Made by a program: the position numbers and the translations under genes | The notes under the pieces: generated by a model | Told to the model about the DNA's origin: nothing | The model's database searches: none | The model's input: only the letters and a program-made list of their open reading frames with translations | Shown here: positions 9,239-17,851 of the stretch, in pieces | Position numbering within the stretch: position 1 is the first letter of the stretch | Layout of the letters: each line of letters starts with the position of its first letter | Source of the DNA: Marinomonas profundi | Lineage (GTDB): Bacteria; Pseudomonadota; Gammaproteobacteria; Pseudomonadales; Marinomonadaceae | Length of the DNA: 64,000 nucleotides | Assembly: GCF_020694005.1 (NCBI RefSeq) | Contig: NZ_CP073013.1 | Coordinates: 1,188,578-1,252,577 of the forward strand | Reading direction: 5' to 3'

Positions 9239-10192
9239 ATGATAATGAACGACAACTACCAGCTCCCCTCTCAGCATTACCAACAACACGATGACGAGAT
9301 CGACCTAAAAGAACTGTTTCTCGCCCTTTGGAAAGGCAAATGGATCATTATATTCAGCACCTTCGTGTTTGCCGTAGGTGGCGTCTTATACGCCCTATCT
9401 CAACCCAACACCTACAAAGCAGAAGCCATACTCGCCTCAGCCAGTGCAGGACAAGGCGGCGGCTTATCGGCCATGGCGTCACAATTTGGCGGACTCGCCT
9501 CCCTAGCCGGCATCAGCTTAGGTGGTGGCGGCACAGACGACAAAGCCATGGCCCTAGCCACCTTACAATCGCGCCAATTCCTCAACGCCTTTATCAACAA
9601 ATACGACATATTAGTACCGCTCATGGCAGGGGAAAAATGGCACCCAGCCGACGACACCCTCATCATCAACCCTGAACTCTACAGCACAGAACAACAACAA
9701 TGGATCAGAGAAGTTGAACCAGGAAAATCGCCCCAACCAACCGACTGGGAAGCTTACAAAACATTTAAAACCATGCTCGCCATCAGCGAAGCCAAAGACA
9801 CCGGCCTCGTTAATCTCTCTATCACCCACCTATCCCCCACCATCGCCAAACAATGGGTAGACTGGCTCGTCATCGACTTAAACGCCTGGGTGAAAAACAA
9901 CTCCCTCAGCGACACCCGCCGCAACATCAGCTACCTAGAAGAACAAATTGACAAAACCAACATCGCCGACATGCAATCCGTCTTTTATCAACTGATTGAA
10001 GAACAAACCAAAAAACTCATGCTCGCCGAAGTACAAGACGAATTCGCCTTCAAAATCATCGACCCCGCCGTCGTCCCAGAAGAAAAAGCCGGCCCCAAAC
10101 GCGCCCTAATATGCGTACTCGCCGTACTACTCGGCGGCATGCTCGGCACAGCCATCGTACTCATACGATTCGCCTTCACCAAAAAAGACTAG
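9239..10192 (+). CDS. Wzz-like chain length determinant protein
   Basis: A 317-residue inner-membrane protein with the Wzz layout: a short cytoplasmic start, TM1 at about 35-58 (IIIFSTFVFAVGGVLYAL), a large periplasmic part, and TM2 near the C-terminus (about 285-310). The motif DEIDLKELFLALWKGKW before TM1 is typical of the family. There is no C-terminal kinase domain, so this is not a Wzc/Etk-type tyrosine kinase. Two in-frame ATGs (9239 and 9245) are possible; no strong RBS separates them. It follows the SLBB gene after 118 bp and probably sets polymer length for export. Confidence 0.85.
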   Translation: MIMNDNYQLPSQHYQQHDDEIDLKELFLALWKGKWIIIFSTFVFAVGGVLYALSQPNTYKAEAILASASAGQGGGLSAMASQFGGLASLAGISLGGGGTDDKAMALATLQSRQFLNAFINKYDILVPLMAGEKWHPADDTLIINPELYSTEQQQWIREVEPGKSPQPTDWEAYKTFKTMLAISEAKDTGLVNLSITHLSPTIAKQWVDWLVIDLNAWVKNNSLSDTRRNISYLEEQIDKTNIADMQSVFYQLIEEQTKKLMLAEVQDEFAFKIIDPAVVPEEKAGPKRALICVLAVLLGGMLGTAIVLIRFAFTKKD

Positions 10193-10260
10193 CCGCGACT
10201 TATTTCGTAAGCATGAGCGAAGCGGCTCTTGTTCAAAGGAAATACCCTTGTATATTGATT

Positions 10261-10438
10261 CAGAATCAGGCGTGTAACATTACTTAGCCTATAATTGCTT
10301 GATTTATATTGGTTTATAGGCCTGATGAGGGAGGGACGACCGTTATCAGGCGTGTGACGTCATTCAGCCCACAATGGGTTGATTTATATTGGTTTTTGTA
10401 GGCCGGATGAGATGAGGAACGAGTCGTAATCCGGCATT
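10261..10438. repeat. BIME-like repeat cluster
   Basis: Two REP-like units, 10317-10353 (CCTGATG...TTATCAGG) and 10398-10437 (CCGGATG...AATCCGG), are each preceded by a conserved linker containing GATTTATATTGGTTT. A partial unit lies at 10261-10275. The same linker reappears near 36,850, 48,360 and 58,235. The cluster fills most of the 354-bp gap between the wzz-like gene and the lysO-like gene. Confidence 0.8.
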
Positions 10439-10546
10439 TACCTTAAACACAACATCAAACACAACACGCAACTTGTATTTACAACTCAATACCGAGAAAA
10501 TGCCGCTCTAGTATTTAACACATCTGTCTAGGAAGACTATTTTCAC

Positions 10547-11461
10547 ATGACCATTCTCACCACACTTGGCCCATTATTAATCGCCCTACTTTTTGGTTAC
10601 TGGGTAAACATCAAACTCTTCACCCCAGCTCGCGTGGCAAAAGGACTCGAACAGCTTGTCTATCTCATACTCGGACTCATAGGTTTCAGTTTGGGTGCAT
10701 TGGACAACCTTACCGAAAAATTATTAATTGCTGGTTATCAAGCCATTGTGTTTTTTGGTCTGATTAGCGTATTGAGCCTAGCAGGCTTGTATTTCAGTGG
10801 CCTTCGCTTTGGCGGTACGCATGCGGATAGTCTGGCTCAAGGCCCAAGTGACAGTAAAACCCATGCCCTGATTGACGCGCTAAAAACCATCGCTTGGGTA
10901 ATAGGTGGCGTGATTGTCGGCATATTTGCCAAAGACTGGCTAACCGGAGTGGACGAACTGGTAACAGGCTTACTGTATATTTTACTTTTTCTAATCGGCT
11001 GCCAACTGCGTCAAGGCAATCATCGTCTACGCAAACTCTTTTTAAACTCTCAAGGCGTCATTATCGCCCTAGTGACTATTTTCACCACATTATTAGCCGG
11101 TTGGATTGGGAGCCTAATTTTAGGGTTAAGTTGGAACCAAGGACTTGCCGTCGTATCAGGCTTCGGCTGGTACAGTTTATCTGGCATTCTTATCACAGGC
11201 TTAGGTGATCCAGTACTGGGCACCACCGCCTTCTTGCTTGATCTTGGACGTGAGATATTAGCCCTCATGTTGATTCCGTTCTTGGCACGACTAAATAGCC
11301 ACATGTCGGTGGGTTATTCTGGTGCGACGGCAATGGATTTTACTTTACCCATGCTAGGGAAATTTCACGGCGCGCAAATCATCCCTGTTTGCATCGCCAG
11401 CGGCTTCATCATGAGCATACTCGTGCCCGTTCTGATTCCATTGTTTATGGGAATAAGTTAA
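10547..11461 (+). CDS. LysO-like lysine exporter, paralogue 1
   Basis: A 304-residue integral membrane protein with about 8 hydrophobic segments. It carries motifs shared with E. coli LysO (YbjE): LGLIGFSLGALDNL, LLFLIGCQLR, SGFGWYSLSGILIT and a GATAMDFTLP segment near the C-terminus. LysO exports L-lysine and its toxic analogue thialysine. A close paralogue is encoded at 28712-29626, and a short upstream stretch (GAGAAAATGCC...TATTTAA) is also shared, so the promoter region was copied with the gene. No lysine riboswitch was recognised upstream. Confidence 0.8.
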   Translation: MTILTTLGPLLIALLFGYWVNIKLFTPARVAKGLEQLVYLILGLIGFSLGALDNLTEKLLIAGYQAIVFFGLISVLSLAGLYFSGLRFGGTHADSLAQGPSDSKTHALIDALKTIAWVIGGVIVGIFAKDWLTGVDELVTGLLYILLFLIGCQLRQGNHRLRKLFLNSQGVIIALVTIFTTLLAGWIGSLILGLSWNQGLAVVSGFGWYSLSGILITGLGDPVLGTTAFLLDLGREILALMLIPFLARLNSHMSVGYSGATAMDFTLPMLGKFHGAQIIPVCIASGFIMSILVPVLIPLFMGIS

Positions 11462-11598
11462 AAAAGCATCCTTTTCGCGTTTGTCGGCCATTAGGCCGTC
11501 AAAAGCCCAATCACATCAAACCAAAACCCTCTTCACGATGAATGACGCCTTGTCACACTTTAGGTTACTATTACTCCTCAGTATTTTAGTCAAAAGAG

Positions 11599-12762
11599 AT
11601 GCAACTCATGCGCACATTGGTCGTTGTAAGAACATTAAAAACTGGCGGGATGGAGCGTGTTGCCGTTAACCTGGCCGACGCCTTCGCAGATCAAGGCCAT
11701 GAAAGCCATTTACTCTACTTCAAAATACGCAAAGACCCACTCTACCCAAATAACAAAAGCGTTATATTACATGAGTTTAATGTCAACAAACTGGCAATCG
11801 GCCGACCGTTAAGTATCTTCGCCGAAATCACCGCCAAGCTTTGTAACCTAGCTTGGCGAAAATCACACTTCCTTATTGCAGGGTGGTACGGTGGCCAACA
11901 GCTACAAGAAAAAGTCGCTCAATTGGAAAAGCAATACGGTCAATTTGATCGTATCGTCTTCAGAGGCGAAGGAACCTACGAAAGCGTGTGGTCATTCCAA
12001 CATGACAACGCCATTTACGTGTTAGAAAACATTGTCAAAGCCAATTCGAATAGCAAACGCTTGTCCAAAAAGCGCTTTCATGCGCTTTTCCAAAATAAGC
12101 AACTTGCCGCTGTCTCCAATGGCGTAAAAAACGCCGCCATCGCGCTATTTGACAAAGAAAATATTACCCCTCAACACATCCAAGTGATTACCAATCCTTG
12201 CCCAATTGAACAAATTCGTCAGCAAGCAAACGCCGAAAAACCACAGGGAATGCCAGATGGCCCCTACATTGTCAACGTAGCCAGACTGGTCCCACAAAAA
12301 GACCAACAAATGCTACTAGAAGCCTACGCCAAAAGCCGAACAACACTTCCCTTGGTCATCGTTGGAGAAGGCAAATTAAAGACCGAATTACAAAATACCG
12401 CAAAGTCCCTAGGAATAGACAACAAGGTGCACTTTGTTGGCAACCAAGCGAACCCCTATGTATGGATGAAACACGCCAGCTTATTCGTACTAAGCTCTAA
12501 ATTCGAAGGACTAGGCATTGTACTGTTTGAATCCCTTGCTTGTGGCACCCCCATTATATCCGTCGACTGCCCCGGCGGAGTTCGAGACATTTTCAAAGAC
12601 GAACTCGAATCCTACCTATGCGAACAAAATGCCGACGCACTCGCACAAAAAATAGATCAAATCGTCGAACAAAACGGCTACCCAATACAAGAAAAGTGGA
12701 TAGAAGACTTCAAACCAGAAAACGTCGTCAAAGCCTTCCTACACAAACCCCATCCCCTGTAG
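11599..12762 (+). CDS. glycosyltransferase family 4
   Basis: A 387-residue GT4 (GT-B fold) enzyme. The N-terminus (LKTGGMERVAVNLADAF) is the usual acceptor-side loop with the GG-x-E motif. The C-terminal half has GEGKLKTELQ, the helix FVGNQANPYVWMKHASLFV, and the donor-binding E-x7-E motif in KFEGLGIVLFESLACGTP. It probably adds a sugar during lipopolysaccharide or exopolysaccharide synthesis in the cytoplasm; the sugar cannot be told. An ATG at 11608 is an alternative start with AAAGAG at better spacing. Its 3' flank is a palindrome split by an IS element. Confidence 0.85.
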   Translation: MQLMRTLVVVRTLKTGGMERVAVNLADAFADQGHESHLLYFKIRKDPLYPNNKSVILHEFNVNKLAIGRPLSIFAEITAKLCNLAWRKSHFLIAGWYGGQQLQEKVAQLEKQYGQFDRIVFRGEGTYESVWSFQHDNAIYVLENIVKANSNSKRLSKKRFHALFQNKQLAAVSNGVKNAAIALFDKENITPQHIQVITNPCPIEQIRQQANAEKPQGMPDGPYIVNVARLVPQKDQQMLLEAYAKSRTTLPLVIVGEGKLKTELQNTAKSLGIDNKVHFVGNQANPYVWMKHASLFVLSSKFEGLGIVLFESLACGTPIISVDCPGGVRDIFKDELESYLCEQNADALAQKIDQIVEQNGYPIQEKWIEDFKPENVVKAFLHKPHPL

Positions 12763-12775
12763 GTCGGCCTTTAGG

Positions 12776-14055
12776 CTTAAGGATCCCCACATTTATTTTT
12801 AGCACTTGGTTTCCAATAGAAGAAGGTCTAACGCCTCAAATAACATTCTTTCTGTTATTTCATAACGGGAGGTTTTCAGGATCCTTTTGGCTAAATAGCA
12901 ATAAGACAATACTCGCCTCGTTGTTATCGTATTTGATTGGAAATGACGATGATAACCTTGCATCTCAGCCGCTTTCCCAATGACGTAAAGGCACCATTGA
13001 GCAAGCAAGGCAATTAACAGAAGGGTTTGTAATCGCTCAATAGATTGGCTTCGGCTACGTTTTAGTCCTAGCCCATAATATTCGTTCTTCGTGTCTCGGA
13101 ATGCTTCTTCGATGGTCATTCTGCGCTTATAAATATTGACTAGAGCAAGAGGAGGAAACTCGCCTTTTGGCAAGTTACTGACTAGAAACCAAGGCTCTCT
13201 GTTTGCTTTAGAGCACTTCTTATAATTGTTACAGTTTGGTCTTTTAACGGGTTTGCTTTTTTTCTTTGTAGGGCGTGGACTTTTATACAAAACACCACGA
13301 CAAGGCCATTGTTGTTGCTTTGATAGACGCAAGCCGGACAACTCCATTGGTTTTGTGGTGGCTTGATGATGATAACCGTCGACGAGAGTCCATTGTGGTC
13401 GTTTATCCGTTTGGCATTTTACCGTTCCACGTGTACGTGCAAGCCAATACCAATCTAATTGCTCTATTGCTTTGAACCACGGAACCTTAAATCCTGCGTC
13501 TGTGCAGATAATAGGGGTACAGTCAGAGGGAAGTATTTGCTTTAAATTATTTAAGAAGTCGACATGTCTTTTATGATTATTCATAGCTCCTTCAGGGTGT
13601 ACTTCTTCATATAAAGTGAAAGCTCTTCCCTGAAAGGCCACTGAGGCGCGCAGTAAAACAAAGCTAAAATCATAAACACTTGACCAATCAACAATGATGG
13701 GCAAGAACTCTTGTGAAGAAAAGTGAGAGGCGAGGGTCTTATAAAATTGATTTCGGCATTGATGTAATTGGATGTTTCCTAACAGTCTATCAACTCGTTT
13801 AATGCAATATTTTTCAATGACGTTAGCGTCTTCTCCTAGTTTTCTACCAATTGCCGTTAGGCTTAATCTGGCGCCTTCTTTAACGGAGGATACTACATCC
13901 GATAAAGCTGTATAGGTTCGCTTATCAATGGAGATTGAATTGTCAGGAAGTAAACTTGATAATAACAATGTGATGCCCCTTGTCTGGCTTATTTTTTGGC
14001 GAAAATAGTTTAACCAACAAGTGGGCATCACTCTATATTTGTGGGGATCCTTAAG
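12776..14055 (-). mobile_element. IS4-family (IS10-like) insertion sequence
   Basis: A 1,280-bp element bounded by inverted ends CTTAAGGATCCCCACA (12776) and TGTGGGGATCCTTAAG (ends 14055), holding one transposase gene. A direct repeat CCTTTAGG (8 bp; readable as up to 10 bp) lies on both sides, at 12768-12775 and 14056-14063, and is the target duplication. Removing the element restores the palindrome GTCGGCC-TTTA-GGCCGAC, preceded by TGTAG and followed by AAAAAC. This resembles the ends of the dispersed palindromic repeats of this window, so the element hit a REP-type target. Confidence 0.9.
12799..14031 (-). CDS. IS10-like transposase (IS4 family, DDE)
   Basis: A 410-residue transposase close in layout to IS10-R transposase (402 residues). 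It has an N-terminal region ending IKRVDRLLGN, the first Asp in IIVDWSSVYDF, the second in ICTDAGFKVPWF, and the IS4-type Y-(2)-R-(3)-E-(6)-K signature in YKRRMTIEEAFRDTKNEYYGLGL. The reading frame is intact, so the element may be active. It almost fills the space between the inverted ends. Confidence 0.9.
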   Translation of the reverse strand: MMPTCWLNYFRQKISQTRGITLLLSSLLPDNSISIDKRTYTALSDVVSSVKEGARLSLTAIGRKLGEDANVIEKYCIKRVDRLLGNIQLHQCRNQFYKTLASHFSSQEFLPIIVDWSSVYDFSFVLLRASVAFQGRAFTLYEEVHPEGAMNNHKRHVDFLNNLKQILPSDCTPIICTDAGFKVPWFKAIEQLDWYWLARTRGTVKCQTDKRPQWTLVDGYHHQATTKPMELSGLRLSKQQQWPCRGVLYKSPRPTKKKSKPVKRPNCNNYKKCSKANREPWFLVSNLPKGEFPPLALVNIYKRRMTIEEAFRDTKNEYYGLGLKRSRSQSIERLQTLLLIALLAQWCLYVIGKAAEMQGYHRHFQSNTITTRRVLSYCYLAKRILKTSRYEITERMLFEALDLLLLETKC

Positions 14056-14166
14056 CCTTTAGGCCGACAAAAACCGAATCACACCAACCCCCTTACTTCG
14101 ACAGACAGTCAACAAACCGTAAAGAGCAACAAATAAACAAAACGGCTTTAGCAAACACTGTCATCC

Positions 14167-14307
14167 TTGTGTAAAAGCGATTGTCTCAGCAAAGAGCAGA
14201 GGATTAATCTCATTGAACGTCTTGTGCTTTGTGGAACCGTTCTTGAAACTAAACGAGATCTTATGGAACTCAAACAAAGTGTGCAGGTGAAGGGGTCGCT
14301 TTGGTAA
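14167..14307 (+). CDS. possible small ORF of unknown function
   Basis: The 475-bp gap between the IS element and the FKBP gene holds a 46-codon frame starting at TTG 14167 and ending at TAA 14305-14307. It ends ...LVLCGTVLETKRDLMELKQ and a few more residues, a helical-looking protein sequence. There is no ATG and no clear RBS, and it could be a relic of a gene cut by the IS insertion or chance. I do not recognise the product. Nothing else is evident in 14064-14538. Confidence 0.2.
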   Translation: MCKSDCLSKEQRINLIERLVLCGTVLETKRDLMELKQSVQVKGSLW

Positions 14308-14538
14308 CGTGACAGCATATAAACTGGCATAAACAGCCTACCTTATGTTAGAACATTCATGTTAAACAGAAACGACGGATCTGATTTTGCAAAGCACAAG
14401 GCGTATACCATTGTTCCTACTTTGTTTACGCCCCATAAATGCTTTATTAAATGCTGGTCAAAAAATGCAAATCTAACTCCGTCTTAACGCTTCACATCAC
14501 AAAGTGATAAACCAACAAATAATGGAACACCTTTCCTT

Positions 14539-15270
14539 ATGAAAAAAATAGTTATGAAAAAAACACTTATTGCGGCGCTGGTTATGTCCTCTGTTTCTTT
14601 TGCGTACGCAGACGACAGTACAATTAAACTGGATTCTAAAGAACAACGTCTGGGTTACAGCATTGGCACCATGTTTGGTTCGCGCATGTCACAAGATTTC
14701 TCTGAACTAGATATGAAAACCTTCATGGCTGGCTTCCAAGACGCGTTTGCCGGCAAAGAAGGTCAAATGACTATGGATGAAGTGACACAAACCATCCAAA
14801 GCTACCAGCAAGAACAAATGGAAAAAGCACAGCTTGAAGAAGCCAAAGCCGCTGAAGAAGCCAAAGCCGCTTCCGCTGCATGGTTAAAAGAGAAAGAAGC
14901 CGAAGACGGTGTGAAAAAAACTGAATCTGGTTTGTTGTATAAAGTCATTACAGTAGGTAAAGGCGAAAAACCAAGCGCAACAGACACTGTTGAAGTCGAT
15001 TACGAAGGCAGCCTAACAGACGGCACCGTATTCGATAGCTCATACAAACGTGGTGAAGCAATTACTTTCCCATTGAATGGTGTTATTCCAGGTTGGACAG
15101 AAGGTCTACAACTTATGCCTGTTGGCTCTAAATACGAACTATACATCCCAGCTGATCTAGCCTACGGCCCAGGCGGCACAGGCCCTATTCCGGCTTATGC
15201 CGCGTTGAAATTTGTGGTTGAACTTCACAAAGTAGTCAACGAAGAAAGCGAAACAGAAGCTGCCAAGTAA
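14539..15270 (+). CDS. FKBP-type peptidyl-prolyl isomerase, Mip/FkpA-like
   Basis: A 243-residue exported protein: signal peptide to about residue 24 (SFAYA), an N-terminal dimerisation part (KLDSKEQRLGYSIGTMFG), a long Ala/Glu/Lys-rich helix (about 85-125), and a C-terminal FKBP domain (about 135-233) with VDYEGSLTDGTVFDSS, VIPGWTEGLQLM, YELYIPADLAYG and a final LKFVVELHKV. It is a periplasmic or outer-membrane proline isomerase and chaperone. An internal ATG at 14554 is an alternative start that gives a tidier signal peptide. It is a single gene with its own terminator. Confidence 0.9.
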   Translation: MKKIVMKKTLIAALVMSSVSFAYADDSTIKLDSKEQRLGYSIGTMFGSRMSQDFSELDMKTFMAGFQDAFAGKEGQMTMDEVTQTIQSYQQEQMEKAQLEEAKAAEEAKAASAAWLKEKEAEDGVKKTESGLLYKVITVGKGEKPSATDTVEVDYEGSLTDGTVFDSSYKRGEAITFPLNGVIPGWTEGLQLMPVGSKYELYIPADLAYGPGGTGPIPAYAALKFVVELHKVVNEESETEAAK

Positions 15271-15298
15271 ATGTCTTGTTGTGAAAGATAAACGGATT

Positions 15299-15330
15299 AA
15301 AAATGGTCATCTGCTGATGACCATTTTTTT
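15299..15330 (+). terminator. intrinsic terminator after the FKBP gene
   Basis: Stem AAAAATGGTCATC with GATGACCATTTTT, short loop, run of seven T. It lies about 30 nt after the FKBP stop on the plus strand. Confidence 0.9.
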
Positions 15331-15494
15331 GCTCCAACCACTTAAGCGGATTACTTGACAGCAGGTGCCCCATTCCACCACACCAAATCACAACTTTCAG
15401 TCATATCTTGTATACCTAAACCCATAACTATTTGTATACTACGCACCAATCATATTTTTTCCTTAAAGCACCACCTCACGGACATGAGTTTACA

Positions 15495-16826
15495 ATGACT
15501 TTTTCTGCTACTGGATTTACCCGCATATTTGAACGCCGATCATCGGAAGACCAACCTGCTTGGCTTATATACATAGGTACTCTATCAGTAATAATCTATG
15601 CAATTTCGAGAACAGGCTTCCCTAAAGTAGCAGAAATAACATCATCAATAGCGGTTCTTATTGGATTATGGGGACTGTTCAAATATGGAAAAATCGTAAA
15701 TAGCCATATTTTATTGAGATTTCTGTGGATAGGAATTATTCTCCAACTAATATCTTGGGGGCTCGCCCAATATATTACCCCAGAGTGGGCAGAAAGCACG
15801 CCAAGGCTTAGTAACCTAAATGGCTGGTTTCTTTTTATTCCGTTTGCATGGCTCATTGCTCAAAAGAAAAATGCAATTTGGCTAATATGGGGAGCTGCAG
15901 CATTAGGCGTACTACTATCTCCTTGGATAACTGGAGAAGGATTTGATGAGTTAATAAGAGGCATTAATGGTAGTAGAGTAGATTTTAAGCTTTTAAATGC
16001 GCAACATATGGCTTTATTTTTTGGGTCAGTATTTATCGGCTTATGTTGCTTCAGCAAAACACTTTACAAAAGAAATACGTTATTAATAATACCTTTAGCA
16101 TTGCTAATATATTATACATTACTAGTCGTTTACATTAGTCAAACACGTCAAGCGTGGATTTCACTTGCCATTACATTAACAACAATGTCTATTTTTTTGA
16201 TTATTAAATACATAAAAAAGCAATCAACAAAAAAACAAATAAGTGCCATTCTACTCTTCATTATAACTTTAGTCATATTAAGCACTTTAGCTCTAAATAA
16301 TGACAAAATAAAAGATAGATTTATGGCTGAAAAAGATTCTATATCAGCCATCACCTCGCTTAACTTTGATGACGTGCCATATTCTAGCTTTGGGATTAGA
16401 TTTCATTCTTGGGTTGCCGCTACTGATTTTATAAAAGAAAAGCCCTTATTTGGCTGGGGCAACAATGGAAAGTCATTAGTAATGGAACATACAGAATGGT
16501 TGCCTAAAAATATCAAAGATAATTTTGGGCATCTTCATAACACTTACCTTGAGCTTCTAGTAAACTATGGTGTTTTAGGGTTATTATTTTATTTTTCTGT
16601 CTGGTTCATAATTGGAAAAATGCTTTTTAAAGAAATAAAACAAGGCAATATAGAGAAAGAATTTGGCTATATGTACATATCTATCTTTATATTCTGGAGC
16701 ATAATGAATTGCTTTGAATCTTATCAGAATTTCTGGACTGGGGAATTTTATTTCAACATATTCATGGCTGGCATTTTATCAAAGGTATGGCGTATAAAAT
16801 CACTAGAAAAATATAAAAATATTTGA
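15495..16826 (+). CDS. O-antigen ligase family protein (WaaL/Wzy_C)
   Basis: A 443-residue membrane protein with about 10-12 hydrophobic segments and one large periplasmic loop. The loop holds the signature GHLHNTYLELLVNYGVLG (about residues 348-365), the H-x-H-N-x-Y-L-E pattern of WaaL ligases and Wzy-type polymerases. It probably joins polysaccharide to lipid A-core or polymerises repeat units. The frame is open back to a TTG at 15432, but ATG 15495 is the first good start. The gene and the next one are much richer in A+T than their neighbours, as is common for laterally acquired LPS genes. Confidence 0.8.
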   Translation: MTFSATGFTRIFERRSSEDQPAWLIYIGTLSVIIYAISRTGFPKVAEITSSIAVLIGLWGLFKYGKIVNSHILLRFLWIGIILQLISWGLAQYITPEWAESTPRLSNLNGWFLFIPFAWLIAQKKNAIWLIWGAAALGVLLSPWITGEGFDELIRGINGSRVDFKLLNAQHMALFFGSVFIGLCCFSKTLYKRNTLLIIPLALLIYYTLLVVYISQTRQAWISLAITLTTMSIFLIIKYIKKQSTKKQISAILLFIITLVILSTLALNNDKIKDRFMAEKDSISAITSLNFDDVPYSSFGIRFHSWVAATDFIKEKPLFGWGNNGKSLVMEHTEWLPKNIKDNFGHLHNTYLELLVNYGVLGLLFYFSVWFIIGKMLFKEIKQGNIEKEFGYMYISIFIFWSIMNCFESYQNFWTGEFYFNIFMAGILSKVWRIKSLEKYKNI

Positions 16827-16893
16827 TACACCTCGAATTAAGTTTATATAATAAACCAATAATCTCAAACTATAAAAAGTTAAAACGTTAAAA

Positions 16894-17820
16894 ATGATTA
16901 ATATCGTATTATGTTCAGATGAAAACTACGCAGCATACAGTGCAACAGTGATGATTTCATCATTGCTGAATACAACATCTCCGGAAAAATTCGCATTTTA
17001 CTTATTAACACCGGGACTAAAAATTGAAACGGAAAAAAAGCTAAAAAAAGCGATTCAAGACTATGATGCTCAATTACATATTGTTAATGTAGATACCTCT
17101 AACCTAAATTCTTTAAATATACATTTAGGTAGGTTTGGAATAGGTGCACTTCTGCGTCTCTATATGCATTTTTATCTACCCGAGCATGTGGAAAAAGTCA
17201 TTTATCTTGATTGCGATTTATTAGTATTAGGAGATCTAGCAGATCTATGGAAAAAAAATCTAAATGGTCTTCCTGTGGGTGCTGTTACCGACCTTTGCTC
17301 TCCAGAGGTTTTCAAAAAAAGACATGAAAGTTATTTCAATAGCGGTGTACTGTTAATTGATTTAATCAAATGGAAAAAAGATCAAATAGGTGAAAAATCA
17401 CTTTCTTACCTGAACGAGAATTCAAAAAACTTAAAATATCCAGATCAAGATGCTTTGAATTATATTTTAAAAGACAAATATCAGCCTGTCGATCTTAGCT
17501 GGAACGTCCAACCAACATCATACTCTGCATATGAAAAAAACTATGATTACTTGCAAAAAAGAAAAGATGAACTTTATCAATCAATTAAAAAATCAAATAT
17601 TATACATTTTATTGGTTCGCTGAAACCATGGCATCCAAACTGCACTCATCCGATGCAAGAATTATTTATTGATTTTTCCAAACACACACCATGGCCAATT
17701 GATATTAAAAAATTACGAACAACCCTGTCTATCTCAGAAAAAATAAGGCTTATTTTGAAGAAGAAAAAAATACAGAGACGCAGAAAAATGACTGAATATA
17801 AAAAAAACAGCATCACCTAA
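16894..17820 (+). CDS. glycosyltransferase family 8
   Basis: A 308-residue GT-A enzyme of family 8 (LPS galactosyl/glucosyltransferases). It begins INIVLCSDENYAAYSATVMISS, has the metal-binding D-x-D in VIYLDCDLLVLGDL (about 108-112), YFNSGVLLIDL, PDQDALNYIL, and a His-containing end HFIGSLKPWH. The C-terminal 30 residues are very basic and may bind the membrane. It follows the ligase gene by 67 bp in the same AT-rich block and probably acts on LPS core or O-antigen. Confidence 0.85.
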   Translation: MINIVLCSDENYAAYSATVMISSLLNTTSPEKFAFYLLTPGLKIETEKKLKKAIQDYDAQLHIVNVDTSNLNSLNIHLGRFGIGALLRLYMHFYLPEHVEKVIYLDCDLLVLGDLADLWKKNLNGLPVGAVTDLCSPEVFKKRHESYFNSGVLLIDLIKWKKDQIGEKSLSYLNENSKNLKYPDQDALNYILKDKYQPVDLSWNVQPTSYSAYEKNYDYLQKRKDELYQSIKKSNIIHFIGSLKPWHPNCTHPMQELFIDFSKHTPWPIDIKKLRTTLSISEKIRLILKKKKIQRRRKMTEYKKNSIT

Positions 17821-17851
17821 TATATTTTCAAAAAAAGAATACTTTTTATGA

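Noticed and set aside
10440..10546. Lysine riboswitch before the LysO-like gene
   Set aside because: The shared leader is only about 40 bp and shows none of the L-box helices; too short.
14148..14330. Minus-strand 60-codon ORF after the IS element
   Set aside because: Cys/Arg/Ser-rich shadow frame without RBS; the plus-strand frame in the same place looks more protein-like and is listed with low confidence instead.
15432..15494. TTG-started N-terminal extension of the O-antigen ligase
   Set aside because: No RBS; ATG 15495 gives a normal N-terminus before the first membrane segment.
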